A DNA stretch of 45,841 nt, taken from positions 1 through 45,841 of the forward strand of contig JANQJK010000017.1 in assembly GCA_028281665.1 (NCBI GenBank), in the 5' to 3' direction. Positions 17,192 through 26,871 of this stretch are shown here, piece after piece. A model generated the notes under the pieces. That model was not told the DNA's origin. It saw nothing but the letters and a program-made list of their open reading frames with translations, and ran no database searches. This DNA is from Hyphococcus sp. GTDB lineage: Bacteria; Pseudomonadota; Alphaproteobacteria; Caulobacterales; Parvularculaceae. Numbering within the stretch: position 1 is the first letter of the stretch; every line of letters begins with the position of its first letter. The translations under genes were made by a program, and so were the position numbers.

Positions 17192-18885
17192 GTCTCGACT
17201 GCGTCGGTGGGCGTCGCATCGGGGGCGCCCTGTTTCGACTGGCGCACCCATTCAAGTATCGACGCGACCACGGCCACGAGGCCCATGGCCGCCGTCAGGT
17301 AAAAGACAAACGCAAAGCCGCGGATCTCGATCAGCTCTCCCAGCGCGCCGCGCCCCAGCGAACCGAGGAGAAACCCGAGCGAGGCCAGCAGCGCATATTG
17401 CACGGCGGCGTATTTCTTGTTCACGATCGACGAGAGATAAACGACAATCGCGGCGCTGGCGAAACCGACGGCGAGGTTTTCCGCGGCGATGACCAGCATC
17501 AGCCGCGCCAGAGCTTCGTTGCCGGTGACATCGAGATGCAGAAGGTCTGCGAGCGGCTGCATAAATCCGAACAGCGCATAGGCTCGTGTCGCGGACATAA
17601 ATGCGTGGGTCGCCCCGCCGCCGAGCGCGAGATCGGCGAACAACAGATTGGTTGCCGCCGCCAGCACGGCGCCCGCGACAAGGCAGGGCATGCGGCCGAT
17701 GCGCAGGATAAGAACGCCGCCGACGCCGATGCCCACAAAGGTCATCAGGGCGCCAAAGAGCTTCGATGCAACGGCAACTTCGTCAAGGGTGTGGCCGAGG
17801 GCTCCGTAATTCTCGCCGAGGTAAAACGGATAGGCGAATGCGCCCCAGATGAGGTCGGTAAACCTGTATGACAGGGCGAGGACGAGTACGAGAATGGCGC
17901 CGAAACGCAGCCGGTCGATAATATCGGCCATGGGCGCCAGCACCGACCCGTAGAGGGCGTCGAACATGGCCTGGCCGGGCCAGCGTTTCTCCATTGCGGG
18001 CGGTGCGCCGTTTTTGCGATGAAACCAGAGCATGGCGGCGGCCGCGCCCGCCGGCGCGATAATGGTCGCGATGATGATGAGCGGGCCCTTTTCCAGCGTG
18101 AAGGCGCGAGCGTTCGCGCCGTCGGGGTTGGCGAGGGCGAAGGCCATGAACCCGAACAGCGTTGCAAAGGCCCAGGCCCAGCCGATGATCACCACGGAAA
18201 GGGCGCGATTGCGCAACAGCGCCGGTGGCGCCTCGCCCAGCGACCGCTCGCGCTCGGCGACTTTGGAATCCCCGGCGATGAAGACCCCGCTGACCGCGAG
18301 CCCCATCAGAACCGACAGCGCAACGAACGTGTCGTCCCAGCCGACCCGGGCTGCGAAAATCAACGCACCGGCGCCGCCGAGAATAACGGAGGACCGGTAG
18401 CCCAGCTGATAGACGGCGGACAAAAGATCCACGGTGATTTTTTCATCGGCGATCTCGATCCGCCAGGCGTCGATCAGGATGTCCTGGGAGGCGGAAGAGA
18501 AGGTGCAGAAAATCGCGGCGACCGCGATCAGCCCGATCTGCGTGGCCGGGCTCGCCGTCGAGATGGTCAAAAGGCAGGCGAGAATCACCCCTTGCAAAAG
18601 CAGGATGGTCGCCCGGCGCTGGCCCATATTGAAAATTCGCGGCGTCGGCGCGCGGTCGATCGCCGGCGACCAGAGAAACTTGAAGCTGTAAAGGATGATG
18701 ATCCAAGAGAAGACGCCGATGGTGGCGACGGAGATGTTTTCCTCCGTGAACCACGCATTGAGCGTCCCGGTGATCAGGACATAGGGAAGTCCTGCGGCGA
18801 AGCCGAGCACATACATGGCCAGCGCATTGCGCTCTTTCAGCGCGCCGGCCAGATCGCGCCACCCGTATTTCTTTGCCGTTGCCAT
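17188..18885 (-). CDS. AmpG-like MFS permease
   Basis: A 565-residue major facilitator protein with at least twelve predicted membrane spans. The N-terminal pattern YVLGFAAGLPYVLITGTLNA, followed by FSWIIILYSFKFLWSPAID, matches the AmpG family, which imports anhydro-muropeptides for peptidoglycan recycling and beta-lactamase induction. The SSASQDILIDAWRIE segment in span four to five is also characteristic. It is slightly longer than E. coli AmpG (491), which is usual in alphaproteobacteria. It lies 84 bases downstream of the hybrid kinase gene in the same direction. No ampC or ampR is in the window. Confidence 0.85.
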   Translation of the reverse strand: MATAKKYGWRDLAGALKERNALAMYVLGFAAGLPYVLITGTLNAWFTEENISVATIGVFSWIIILYSFKFLWSPAIDRAPTPRIFNMGQRRATILLLQGVILACLLTISTASPATQIGLIAVAAIFCTFSSASQDILIDAWRIEIADEKITVDLLSAVYQLGYRSSVILGGAGALIFAARVGWDDTFVALSVLMGLAVSGVFIAGDSKVAERERSLGEAPPALLRNRALSVVIIGWAWAFATLFGFMAFALANPDGANARAFTLEKGPLIIIATIIAPAGAAAAMLWFHRKNGAPPAMEKRWPGQAMFDALYGSVLAPMADIIDRLRFGAILVLVLALSYRFTDLIWGAFAYPFYLGENYGALGHTLDEVAVASKLFGALMTFVGIGVGGVLILRIGRMPCLVAGAVLAAATNLLFADLALGGGATHAFMSATRAYALFGFMQPLADLLHLDVTGNEALARLMLVIAAENLAVGFASAAIVVYLSSIVNKKYAAVQYALLASLGFLLGSLGRGALGELIEIRGFAFVFYLTAAMGLVAVVASILEWVRQSKQGAPDATPTDAVET

Positions 18886-18969
18886 TTCGTATCCGCCTAG
18901 CCGCTGATTGTGGCGGACCTTAGGCCGGTTCGCTGCGATGAAAAGATCGAATGCGCGGCGCGCTGGGCG

Positions 18970-20865
18970 CTAAGAGGCTACGGAAAAGCTGCTCTTTGTC
19001 CCGGCCCATTTGTCGATCATGGCGATGAGATCGTCCGGCTCGAACGGTTTCGACAGAAAATCGTCCATGCCGGCGACGAGGCATTTGCGTTCTTCCGATC
19101 CCATGGCGTTGGCAGTGAGGGCGACGATCGGCACGCGCGCCTCGTCTCCGGCCAGCGCGCGGATCGCCCGGGTCGCCTCAAGGCCGTCCATTTCCGGCAT
19201 GTGCATGTCCATGAGGACGATCTCGTAGTCGGCTCTGCGCAGAGCGTCGAGCGCCTCTGCGCCGTTGATCGCCACGTCGACCTGGTGACCGGCGCGTTTC
19301 AGAATTGTCGTGGCGAGCACGGCGTTGATCTGGTTGTCTTCCGCGAGCAGGATGCGCCGGCTGGACGCCTCGGCGGGCGCGGGCTTTGCGTCTTTCTCGC
19401 GCGCTTCCTCCGCGACCGCAATATTCTCTGTATGCGGTTCATTGGCGACGGCGGCATCCAAAGGCGTCTCGCCGTTGCCGATAAACTGTTCGTACAAAGA
19501 CGACTGACGGATGGGTTTGATCAGATAGCTGTCAAAGCCCGCTTCGCGCAGATCGCTCAGGCGATTGCGCGCCAGCGGCGAGAGCAGCACGATAGACCGG
19601 CCTGCATTTTCAAGCCCCAGGGAAACGCCGTCGCTTGCGAGGTAGATGTCGCACAAGAGAACGGCGCCCGGCGCGCGGGCCAGCGCCGCTTCCGCTTCGC
19701 CGGCGCTTTCGGCGCAAATCACCGTTTCAACGCCGAGGGACGAGAGTTGCATTTCAAGGGCGCGAGCAAGCGTTTGGGAGCGCGTGGCGACAATCGCTGC
19801 CCGCGCGATGGGCGCCCGCGCCGCCGGCGCGCCCTGATGGCGCAGGGAGAGTTCGAACGAAAAGACGCTGCCGGCGTTGACGGCGCTTTCAAGGCCGATG
19901 GCGCCGCCCATGGCAGCCACAAGTTTATGCGCGATCGTCAGACCGAGCCCCGTTCCCTCGTTGCGTTTGGCCGCGCCGCTGTCCGCCTGGCTGAATTCCT
20001 GGAATATCGAGGCCTGCATCTCTTTCGGGATGCCGATGCCGGTATCGCGCACATTGAAGCGAACGCGGGCGCCGTCCTCTTCCATCTCCACAAGATGGGC
20101 CTCGATCAGGACGCCGCCGTAATCGGTGAACTTCACGCCGTTGCCCGCAAGGTTGATCAGCACCTGGCGCAGGCGCGCCTCGTCGCCGATCAGTTGCGGC
20201 GGAATGCGTTCGTCCACAAAGGCTGCGATTTCAACGCCCTTTTCAGCCGCGCGCGGCGACAGGAGTTCGGCGACGGCCTGCACCAGCGACATCGGGCAGA
20301 ACGGCTCATTGTCGAGCCGCATGCGCCCGGCGTCGATCTTCGCGTAGTCGAGAAGGTCGTTGATGAGCGCCAGGAGCGCGGCGCTCGATTCGCGCACGGA
20401 CTCTGCGTAGGCGCGCTGGTTCGGTTCAAGCGCCGTATCGAGCAGCAGCGCATTCATGCCGATGATGCCGTTCAGCGGCGTGCGCATTTCATGACTCATG
20501 ACCGCGAGGAATTTCAGCTTTTCGTCGTCGACCCGCCGCCCGGGCTCGCCGTTTCGGCGATTGGCTTCCGGCGCGCCTGCGTATAGCCGCTCGCCCCCGG
20601 CAAGAACGGTCTCCGTCCATGCAATGATGCATTCGTCATCGCCAACGCGCGCGCGCGTGCGATAGGAAGCTGGCGCGCCCGGCGTTGCGCTTGCGCCCCC
20701 CGGCGCGAAATTCCTGCCCAGCCATTGCTCAACCGGCGCGCCGAAGAAATCGGCAAATCCGCGCGAGACGAATCTGATCGTGTCGTTCTGGTCGCATATG
20801 GCGATCAGTTCACTGATCGTCTGGTGCTGGCCGTCATGATGCTGGCTGTCGCCTGCGTTTGGCAT
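18970..20865 (-). CDS. hybrid histidine kinase with degenerate plus intact receiver
   Basis: A 631-residue soluble hybrid sensor kinase. Order: PAS-like sensor (about residues 15-100); HisKA with H-box [19 protein letters not shown] (His about 125); HATPase with N-box [15 protein letters not shown]1 DTGIGIP and G2 [12 protein letters not shown] (about 225-342); a degenerate receiver (about 355-465) lacking the N-terminal acid pair but keeping LLCDIYL and a lysine in YLIKPI; then a complete receiver (about 504-622) with LLAEDNQ, the phosphorylation site LMDMHMP (Asp about 554) and LSKPF. No membrane span is seen, so it senses a cytosolic signal. The ligand and output are unknown. No response-regulator gene or phosphotransferase is adjacent. 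Confidence 0.9.
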   Translation of the reverse strand: MPNAGDSQHHDGQHQTISELIAICDQNDTIRFVSRGFADFFGAPVEQWLGRNFAPGGASATPGAPASYRTRARVGDDECIIAWTETVLAGGERLYAGAPEANRRNGEPGRRVDDEKLKFLAVMSHEMRTPLNGIIGMNALLLDTALEPNQRAYAESVRESSAALLALINDLLDYAKIDAGRMRLDNEPFCPMSLVQAVAELLSPRAAEKGVEIAAFVDERIPPQLIGDEARLRQVLINLAGNGVKFTDYGGVLIEAHLVEMEEDGARVRFNVRDTGIGIPKEMQASIFQEFSQADSGAAKRNEGTGLGLTIAHKLVAAMGGAIGLESAVNAGSVFSFELSLRHQGAPAARAPIARAAIVATRSQTLARALEMQLSSLGVETVICAESAGEAEAALARAPGAVLLCDIYLASDGVSLGLENAGRSIVLLSPLARNRLSDLREAGFDSYLIKPIRQSSLYEQFIGNGETPLDAAVANEPHTENIAVAEEAREKDAKPAPAEASSRRILLAEDNQINAVLATTILKRAGHQVDVAINGAEALDALRRADYEIVLMDMHMPEMDGLEATRAIRALAGDEARVPIVALTANAMGSEERKCLVAGMDDFLSKPFEPDDLIAMIDKWAGTKSSFSVAS

Positions 20866-20938
20866 ATCCTGGAACGTCCCCTGCCCGAGCGTTCCCGATC
20901 GTCGCCGCGACGGCTTGAAATTTCGTTGAAAGGCTTGG

Positions 20939-20955
20939 TTAACGATTAGCGTTAA
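20939..20955. promoter_or_regulatory. TTAACG inverted repeat upstream of the hybrid kinase
   Basis: TTAACG (20939-20944) and CGTTAA (20950-20955) are inverted around five bases. The repeat overlaps the comM stop codon at 20952 and lies about 75-90 bases upstream of the hybrid kinase start. The two TTAA units are 9 apart, not the 7 of a CtrA box. It may be an operator for the kinase gene. Confidence 0.35.
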
Positions 20956-22508
20956 ATTGCATGCGCCGCCGCCCTGGCGCCGGAAGGCGACGCAACGTGA
21001 CGGGCCGGGCTGTCGGTCTTTTCACGGCGGCGATAGCTGACGGCCTCGGCGATGTGGCGCCGCCGCACGGGCGTCGATCCGTCGAGATCGGCAAGGGTGC
21101 GCGCAACCCGCAATATTCTCGTATAGGCGCGGGCGGAGAGGCCCAGGGTCTCGGCCGCCTGGGCGAGGAGCGCCGCACCCTCTGCATCGGGCGCAGCGAC
21201 CTCGCCAAGCGCCGCATCGGCAAGGGCGGCGTTGGTCGCGCCGGCGCGCGCTGTCTGGGCTTCCCGCGCCTGGGCAACCCGGGCCGCCACCGCCGCCGTC
21301 GGCTCGCCGGTCGCGGGCCCGGCGAGGTCCATGGCGGTGACCGCGGGCAAATCGATGGAGATATCCATGCGGTCGAGAAGCGGTCCCGAAATGCGGGACT
21401 GATAGATTTCCTCGCAATTGGGCCCGCGTCCGCAGGCCCGCCCGCTCGCCTTGCCGAAACCGCATTTGCAGGGGTTCATGGCGGCAACGAGCTGAAACCG
21501 CGCCGGATAGCGCACGTGAAAATTCGCCCGCGCAATCAAAACGTCTCCGGTCTCCAGCGGCTGGCGGAGGCTGTCGAGCACCGGCGCGGAAAATTCCGGT
21601 AACTCGTCGAGAAAAAGAACGCCATGATGAGCAAGCGAGGCTTCGCCTGGCCGGGCTCTCGCGCCGCCGCCGATCATCGCCGCCATGGAGGCGGAATGAT
21701 GGGGCGCACGGAAAGGCCGCGCGCGGGTCAGGCGTCCGCCCTCAAGCAGCCCGGCGAGAGACTGGATCATCGAGATCTCAAGCATCTCGGGCGGTGAAAG
21801 CGGGGGCAAAAGGCCCGGCAGACGCGCCGCGAGCATGGATTTGCCGGCGCCCGGCGGGCCGGTCATCAAGAGGTTATGGCCGCCGGCGGCAGCGATTTCG
21901 AGGGCGCGTTTGGCCGTCTCCTGCCCCTTGACCTCGGCAAGGTCGGGCGCCGCCGCGGGCTCGGCAAGCGCGCCGGGCGATGGCGGCGTCAGCGCCTGTG
22001 CGCCTTTGAAATGGTTCACCAGTTGAATGAGCGATCGCGGCGCCAGGATCTCCGCATCGCCGCCGGCCCAGGCCGCCTCAGCGCCGCTCGCCGCCGGGCA
22101 GATCAGTCCGAGACCCATGGCGTTGGCGGCGACAGCGGCCGGCAGGGCGCCGGCGACGCCGGCGATATCGCCGCTGAGACCAAGCTCCCCCATTACCGCA
22201 AACCCTTCAGCACAATCATGGGGCGCGGCTCCCATCTCGATCAGCACCGCAAGGGCGATGGCCAGATCGTAGTGGCTTCCCTCCTTCGGCAGGTCCGCAG
22301 GGGCGAGATTGACGGTGATGCGTTTGGCGGGAAGACCGAGCCCGACGGCGCACAATGCGCCCCGCACCCGTTCTTTCGCTTCCGAAACCGCCTTGTCCGC
22401 AAGACCCACAATGGCGAAGGCCGGCTGCCCGCCGGTGAGCTGCACCTCCACCGATACGGGTCGCGCCTCGACGCCGTGAAACGCAAACGTTGTTACCACT
22501 GCAACCAT
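20952..22508 (-). CDS. comM: YifB/ComM family Mg-chelatase-like AAA+ ATPase
   Basis: A 518-residue member of the YifB/ComM family. It starts with [20 protein letters not shown] and the Lon-protease-like domain ([39 protein letters not shown]). The AAA+ core follows: [20 protein letters not shown] (Walker A), the [13 protein letters not shown] segment and [11 protein letters not shown] (Walker B), then a C-terminal Mg-chelatase-like region with [13 protein letters not shown]. ComM is a helicase that aids branch migration of incoming DNA in natural transformation of Vibrio and others. I set the start at the ATG at 22508; a frame to 22748 adds 80 residues not seen in the family. It is divergent from the SLOG-like gene. 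Confidence 0.93.
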   Translation of the reverse strand: MVAVVTTFAFHGVEARPVSVEVQLTGGQPAFAIVGLADKAVSEAKERVRGALCAVGLGLPAKRITVNLAPADLPKEGSHYDLAIALAVLIEMGAAPHDCAEGFAVMGELGLSGDIAGVAGALPAAVAANAMGLGLICPAASGAEAAWAGGDAEILAPRSLIQLVNHFKGAQALTPPSPGALAEPAAAPDLAEVKGQETAKRALEIAAAGGHNLLMTGPPGAGKSMLAARLPGLLPPLSPPEMLEISMIQSLAGLLEGGRLTRARPFRAPHHSASMAAMIGGGARARPGEASLAHHGVLFLDELPEFSAPVLDSLRQPLETGDVLIARANFHVRYPARFQLVAAMNPCKCGFGKASGRACGRGPNCEEIYQSRISGPLLDRMDISIDLPAVTAMDLAGPATGEPTAAVAARVAQAREAQTARAGATNAALADAALGEVAAPDAEGAALLAQAAETLGLSARAYTRILRVARTLADLDGSTPVRRRHIAEAVSYRRREKTDSPARHVASPSGARAAAHAI

Positions 22509-22720
22509 GACGTGTCCCCTGCCGCGTCTCGCCCGGGCGCCCAGCATTGCGGATTGCTCGGAACATTTCAAGAACAAACTTTCAGCAGGAAACACGGCGC
22601 CGGCGCTCAAGGCGAATTCCAATGGCGTTGACGGCTTGACGCAAAGCCGCCCTTGGCGCGACACCATGCGTTTCGCGCCGGCGCCGCGCTCGCAAAAGTT
22701 GACGGCGAAAGCAAAGGGGG

Positions 22721-24604
22721 ATGCGCATCCACGTGAAAGAACACGCAACGCCGCCGCAGCCGGTCATGGCTTTTCGCATCGGCGTGACCGGACACCGTTC
22801 GTCCCGCCTCGACGCCAGCCAGATCGCCCGGATCGATGCGCAGGTGCAATCGGTTCTCGATATCGCCGCGCGGTCCGTGGATGCGGCGCGACAGCGTTAC
22901 GACCGCGAATATGACGACGCCAAACCGATCCTTTATTTCGTCAGCGCGCTTGCCGACGGTGCCGACACGCTGGCGGCGAAGCGCGCGCTTGCGAGCGGGT
23001 GGCGGCTGCTGTCGCCGCTGCCGTTTTCGGCAGACAGCTACGCGCGCGATTTTTCCGGCGCCGACCGCCAGGAATTCGAAGCGATGCTCGATGCGGCGGA
23101 TTCCATCGCGGAGCTTGACGGGGTGCGCGATAGTCTGATGACGGAGGAACGCGCCTATCTGCAAGCGGGCCTCGTCACCGTTGATCAGTCCGATGTCATG
23201 ATCGCCATCTGGGACGGTGAGGAAGCGCGCGGCGTCGGCGGCACGGCGATGATCAAGGAAGAGGCGCTCAACGCCGGCAAGCCGGTGATCTGGATCAACG
23301 CCGCCGCGGACAAGCCGCCGGTTGTTATCAAGCCGGCGAATATAGAGGCGCCCTTTTCCGAAACGCTCTTCGATGAAGCCATTGACGCCATCGTGGCGCC
23401 GCCGCCGCGCGAGGAAATCGAGCATTCCTTCGCCGGACAGGCGACGCGCGCCCTTTTCGCCTACCGCACCTTTTCCGACGAGCGTCCGCATCTCTTCAAC
23501 TGGGGATCGTTCTTTCAATTCTGGGAGAAAACCTTCGCCGGCAAACTGCCGACGGTGAGCCTGTGGAACGCAACGCCGGCGCTGGAAATCAAGCGCGCGC
23601 GGGCCTCGACCCTGGCGCAGAAACTTCAGTCATCGCCCCATGATCAGGCGGTTTTCAACGACCTGATCATTCCGCGTTTCGCCTGGGCCGATCATCTCGC
23701 CGTCCATTACGGCAATCTTTACCGCTCGTCCTATTTCTTCAATTATGTCTTCGCCGCCGCCGCGGTCCTGTTCGCGCTGATCGACCTTGTCGCGAGCGAC
23801 TTCAGCTTCGGTTCGAAGACGATTTTTATTTCCATCGAAGTGACGATCATCGTGATGATCCTCGGCGTCACCATCGCCGGCAAGCGCGGGCGATGGCACG
23901 AAAAGTGGATCGACTATCGTCAGCTTGCGGAGGAATTGCGTCAGTACCGGCTCTACTTTCTGACGCTCGGACGCGGCGTCGCCGAAGACATCGCAAAGGG
24001 CGAAGGGGGCGCCGCGGCCGGGTGGGTCGACTGGTATTTCGATGCGACGCGGCGCGAAGCCGGCATGACGTCCGGATCCTTCGCCGCGTCCGAAATCAGG
24101 GTCATCGCCGAAACGGTGCTGAACGAGGAAATCCGCCCGCAGATCGCCTATCACGATCGCAAGGCCCATACGCTGCACGCCATGGAGCACCGGCTGCATC
24201 ACCTTGGCGAGTATGCCTTTGGCGCGACGCTGCTTGTCTGCCTCGTTTATCTGATCCTTGCCTTCAATTCGGGCAAGGAAACCGAACTCCAGAAATGGGC
24301 CTATGCAACGAAAAACGATATCAAGGGCGCGGTCACGCTGCTGACCGGCTTTCTGCCATCCCTCGGGGCGGCGTTTTTCGGCATTCGCGTGCAGGGCGAG
24401 TTCGGCTCCACGGCGGAGCGCTCCCATGCGACGGCGGCGCAGTTGAAGACCATCGCTTCCAAGTTCGAACTGCTCGTCAGCGGCGACAAGCCGCGCCTTG
24501 ATGTCCTGAGGCTGCGGGTTGAGGAGGCCGCGCGGGCGATGCTGATGGAAAATCTCGACTGGCGCCTCCTCTACATCTCGAAGCCGCTCAACCTGCCGGG
24601 ATAG
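22721..24604 (+). CDS. SLOG-like sensor fused to a four-span membrane (SLATT-like) module
   Basis: A 627-residue protein. Residues 16-200 look like a SLOG/LOG-type Rossmann nucleotide-sensing domain: FRIGVTGHR (about 18-26), LYFVSALADGADTLAA (71-86), and VDQSDVMIAIWDGEEARGVGGTA (154-176), where the GxGGT segment often binds a phosphate. A central linker carries RFAWADHLAVHYGNLYRSSY, similar to the region before SLATT two-span domains. Four hydrophobic segments follow: about 338-355, 366-386, 498-515 and 534-553. The charged segment RQLAEELRQYRLYF lies between the second and third. SLATT proteins are proposed pore-forming effectors gated by nucleotides. The start at 22721 has its G-rich ribosome site directly adjacent; a GTG at 22733 or an ATG at 22766 are alternatives. 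Domain names are by pattern recognition, not search. Confidence 0.7.
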   Translation: MRIHVKEHATPPQPVMAFRIGVTGHRSSRLDASQIARIDAQVQSVLDIAARSVDAARQRYDREYDDAKPILYFVSALADGADTLAAKRALASGWRLLSPLPFSADSYARDFSGADRQEFEAMLDAADSIAELDGVRDSLMTEERAYLQAGLVTVDQSDVMIAIWDGEEARGVGGTAMIKEEALNAGKPVIWINAAADKPPVVIKPANIEAPFSETLFDEAIDAIVAPPPREEIEHSFAGQATRALFAYRTFSDERPHLFNWGSFFQFWEKTFAGKLPTVSLWNATPALEIKRARASTLAQKLQSSPHDQAVFNDLIIPRFAWADHLAVHYGNLYRSSYFFNYVFAAAAVLFALIDLVASDFSFGSKTIFISIEVTIIVMILGVTIAGKRGRWHEKWIDYRQLAEELRQYRLYFLTLGRGVAEDIAKGEGGAAAGWVDWYFDATRREAGMTSGSFAASEIRVIAETVLNEEIRPQIAYHDRKAHTLHAMEHRLHHLGEYAFGATLLVCLVYLILAFNSGKETELQKWAYATKNDIKGAVTLLTGFLPSLGAAFFGIRVQGEFGSTAERSHATAAQLKTIASKFELLVSGDKPRLDVLRLRVEEAARAMLMENLDWRLLYISKPLNLPG

Positions 24605-24743
24605 GTCAGCCGCGCCCCCGCCGCGTTGCGGATCGTTAAGTCGGTTTTTGCTCGCACGTCCGGCGAAGCACCCTAAAGTCCGCGCCGGGCGGTTTTGCGC
24701 ATTGGGCGCGCCGCCGACCGTTGACGATATCCAGGGTAGATCC

Positions 24744-26819
24744 ATGTCCGCCGTTTCCGTCCTGCTGGCCCCGCGCGACGAGGCTTTTGGCGAGCGTATC
24801 GCCGGCGCGCTGGCGCGGCGCGGGCTCGATGCGCGGCTCGTGGCCGGCGATCAGGCGGATTTGTTTATCGACGGCGATCTCGGCAATGCGGCGTCGATTG
24901 TCGTCTGGTCGAATGCGGCGTTGCGCCTCGTCCAGCTGCACAAACAGGCCCGAGAAGCGCTTGAAAACGGCGCGCTCATTCCGGTTTCCATCGGCGGCGC
25001 GGGCGCGCCCGACGGTTTTGAAAGCCTGCCGCCCATCGACCTGTCCGGTTGGCGCGGCGACGACGCCGATCCGCGATGGCGGTTCGTGCTTGAGGCTATC
25101 GAGATCGCGTCGGAATGCCGGCGCCGCAGCGAGCAGGATCAGTGGGTCGCCGCCCAGGGCGCCACAGCGCCGCCGGCGGATACTGTCGAACCGGCGGACG
25201 AACCGCCGACAACGACGCCTCCGTCCGCTGAAGTCCGCGCCGTGACGCCGCCTGCGCCGTCCATGGCCCTGTTCGCAACGGACACCGTCAGCGGGCGCAT
25301 GCCCCGGATGCCGGCGCTTGCCGGTCTTGAGCCGCCGCCGCCGATCGCGGCCCCGAAGAAAACGCCAATCCCTGCGGGCCCGCCAAAGCCCAGGGAACCG
25401 CGTTTCGATCCCGGGGTCGTCGCCGTGGCCGGCGTCATGATTTTGTGCCTCCTGACCGGCGCAACCATCATTCTGGCGCCGACCCGTGACGCCGCCTTGC
25501 CGCCAGCGGCGCCGGCAACCTCGTCGTCAACGCCGGCCTTCGAGCCGACGCCGGCGCCGGAAACGCCGCGGATCGAGCTGGCTATGCTGGAGCGGGCCAT
25601 TGCGCCCCGCGCCGATGCATTGGTCGCCAACAGCGGTGACACCGAACCCGTTGCGACAACAAAATTGCCGCCGGTTGACGTGTTCGCCGACGCGCCTGTC
25701 GGCGCCAATGATCCGTATACAGTCGACTATGACAACATGGAGGGCTACGGGGAAGGCGATATTTCCTATCCCGACGACTTCTACGTCGGTGACGACGCGC
25801 TGTCTTCTGCATCCGGGCCGACGACGGATTCGTTTGCCGACGAAATTCATCTGGCGATGCTTGGACCGGTCTCGCCCATGGAGATCCCGCCGGCGCCGTC
25901 CCAAACGCCTCCGCCAGTCGAAACGGCGGCTGGCGCCACGCCGCGCATTCCGTCCCTGAAGCCCGCCGCCCCGACGCAGGCCCCGACTTCCATCGAAGCG
26001 ATTCTCGCAAGCGTGCCGGAGCTGAACGAAGAGGCAGGCGATAGCCCATCCGTACAGGGATCGCCGGTTACGGCCGCCGAATATTTCAAGGACTGCGCGG
26101 TCTGCCCGGACATGGTTGAAGCGCCTGCGGGGGCGTTTGTAATGGGACCGGGGCCCGGCGAGCGGGCGCGCCCCAATGAAGGGCCGGCGCGACGTGTTGA
26201 CATCGCGGCGCCTTTCGCCATCGCAACGCGGGAAGTGACATTCACTGAATGGGACGCCTGCGTCGCTGACGGCGGCTGCAATGGTTACTGGGCGGAGGAT
26301 TTCGGATGGGGCCGCGGCGACCAGCCGGTTGTTGGCGTGTCGTATGACGATGCGCGCAACTACGCCGCATGGCTTAGCGAAAAAACCGGCGAGGTCTATC
26401 GGCTGCCCAGCGAGGCGGAGTGGGAATTCGCAGCCCGCGCCGGGGCCGGCGCGACCTTTTCCTTCGGAGAAGAGCTGACCGCGCGAAAGGCGAATTACGA
26501 CGCGCGCTACCTCTATCGCGGCAAGCGGGGACGCTGGATCGGCCACCCGACGCCAGCCTCGCGCTACCCCGCAAACGGGTTCGGTCTCTTCGACATGCAC
26601 GGCAATGTCTGGGAATGGACTGCCGATTGCTGGAGCAGGAGCCTTAGTGGAACGCCCGCGGACGGAAGCCCCCGCGGCGGCGCGTGCGGGAGACGGGTTC
26701 TCAAGGGCGGCGCCTTCAACACCGGCGGCTGGCGGCTGCGCGCCGCACACCGGATCGGCAAGCCTGCCGCGGCCCGGGAAATGGAAATCGGGTTTCGCGT
26801 CGTTCGCGCGCCGGGCTGA
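24744..26819 (+). CDS. TIR-like domain, membrane span and FGE/SUMF1-fold domain protein
   Basis: A 691-residue protein from the ATG at 24744 (AGGG upstream). Residues 2-105 resemble a shortened TIR domain: VSVLLAPRDEAFGERIAGAL, SIVVWSNAAL, ALIPVSIGGAGAPDGF and DLSGW. The usual BB-loop region is compressed, and by hand alignment the catalytic glutamate is a glutamine (about residue 68). A proline/alanine-rich linker precedes one membrane span (about 223-245). A second low-complexity, acidic linker leads to an FGE-sulfatase (SUMF1/C-type-lectin-like) domain at about 453-689, with the markers GAFVMGPGPGERARP, RLPSEAEWEFAARAG, GLFDMHGNVWEWT and VLKGGAF. The C-x-x-x-x-C copper site of true FGE is not present near GGAFNTGGWRLRAAHR, so it is probably a binding domain. 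Positive charges before the span put FGE outside. It follows the SLOG-like gene by 139 bases. Confidence 0.75.
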   Translation: MSAVSVLLAPRDEAFGERIAGALARRGLDARLVAGDQADLFIDGDLGNAASIVVWSNAALRLVQLHKQAREALENGALIPVSIGGAGAPDGFESLPPIDLSGWRGDDADPRWRFVLEAIEIASECRRRSEQDQWVAAQGATAPPADTVEPADEPPTTTPPSAEVRAVTPPAPSMALFATDTVSGRMPRMPALAGLEPPPPIAAPKKTPIPAGPPKPREPRFDPGVVAVAGVMILCLLTGATIILAPTRDAALPPAAPATSSSTPAFEPTPAPETPRIELAMLERAIAPRADALVANSGDTEPVATTKLPPVDVFADAPVGANDPYTVDYDNMEGYGEGDISYPDDFYVGDDALSSASGPTTDSFADEIHLAMLGPVSPMEIPPAPSQTPPPVETAAGATPRIPSLKPAAPTQAPTSIEAILASVPELNEEAGDSPSVQGSPVTAAEYFKDCAVCPDMVEAPAGAFVMGPGPGERARPNEGPARRVDIAAPFAIATREVTFTEWDACVADGGCNGYWAEDFGWGRGDQPVVGVSYDDARNYAAWLSEKTGEVYRLPSEAEWEFAARAGAGATFSFGEELTARKANYDARYLYRGKRGRWIGHPTPASRYPANGFGLFDMHGNVWEWTADCWSRSLSGTPADGSPRGGACGRRVLKGGAFNTGGWRLRAAHRIGKPAAAREMEIGFRVVRAPG

Positions 26820-26871
26820 TCTGGCGCCATCACTAACGAGACATTAACGCGCGGCGGTCAGGATTGCCGGC

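Noticed and set aside
18910-20586. A long plus-strand frame opposite the hybrid kinase.
   Set aside because: Antisense shadow of a well-defined kinase; no domain pattern and no ribosome site.
22509-22748. Upstream extension of ComM.
   Set aside because: The family starts at about [12 protein letters not shown]; the extra 80 residues overlap the divergent gene's promoter region.
23630-24745. A minus-strand frame opposite the SLOG-like gene.
   Set aside because: Composition is that of a shadow frame, and the plus strand shows membrane spans and motifs.
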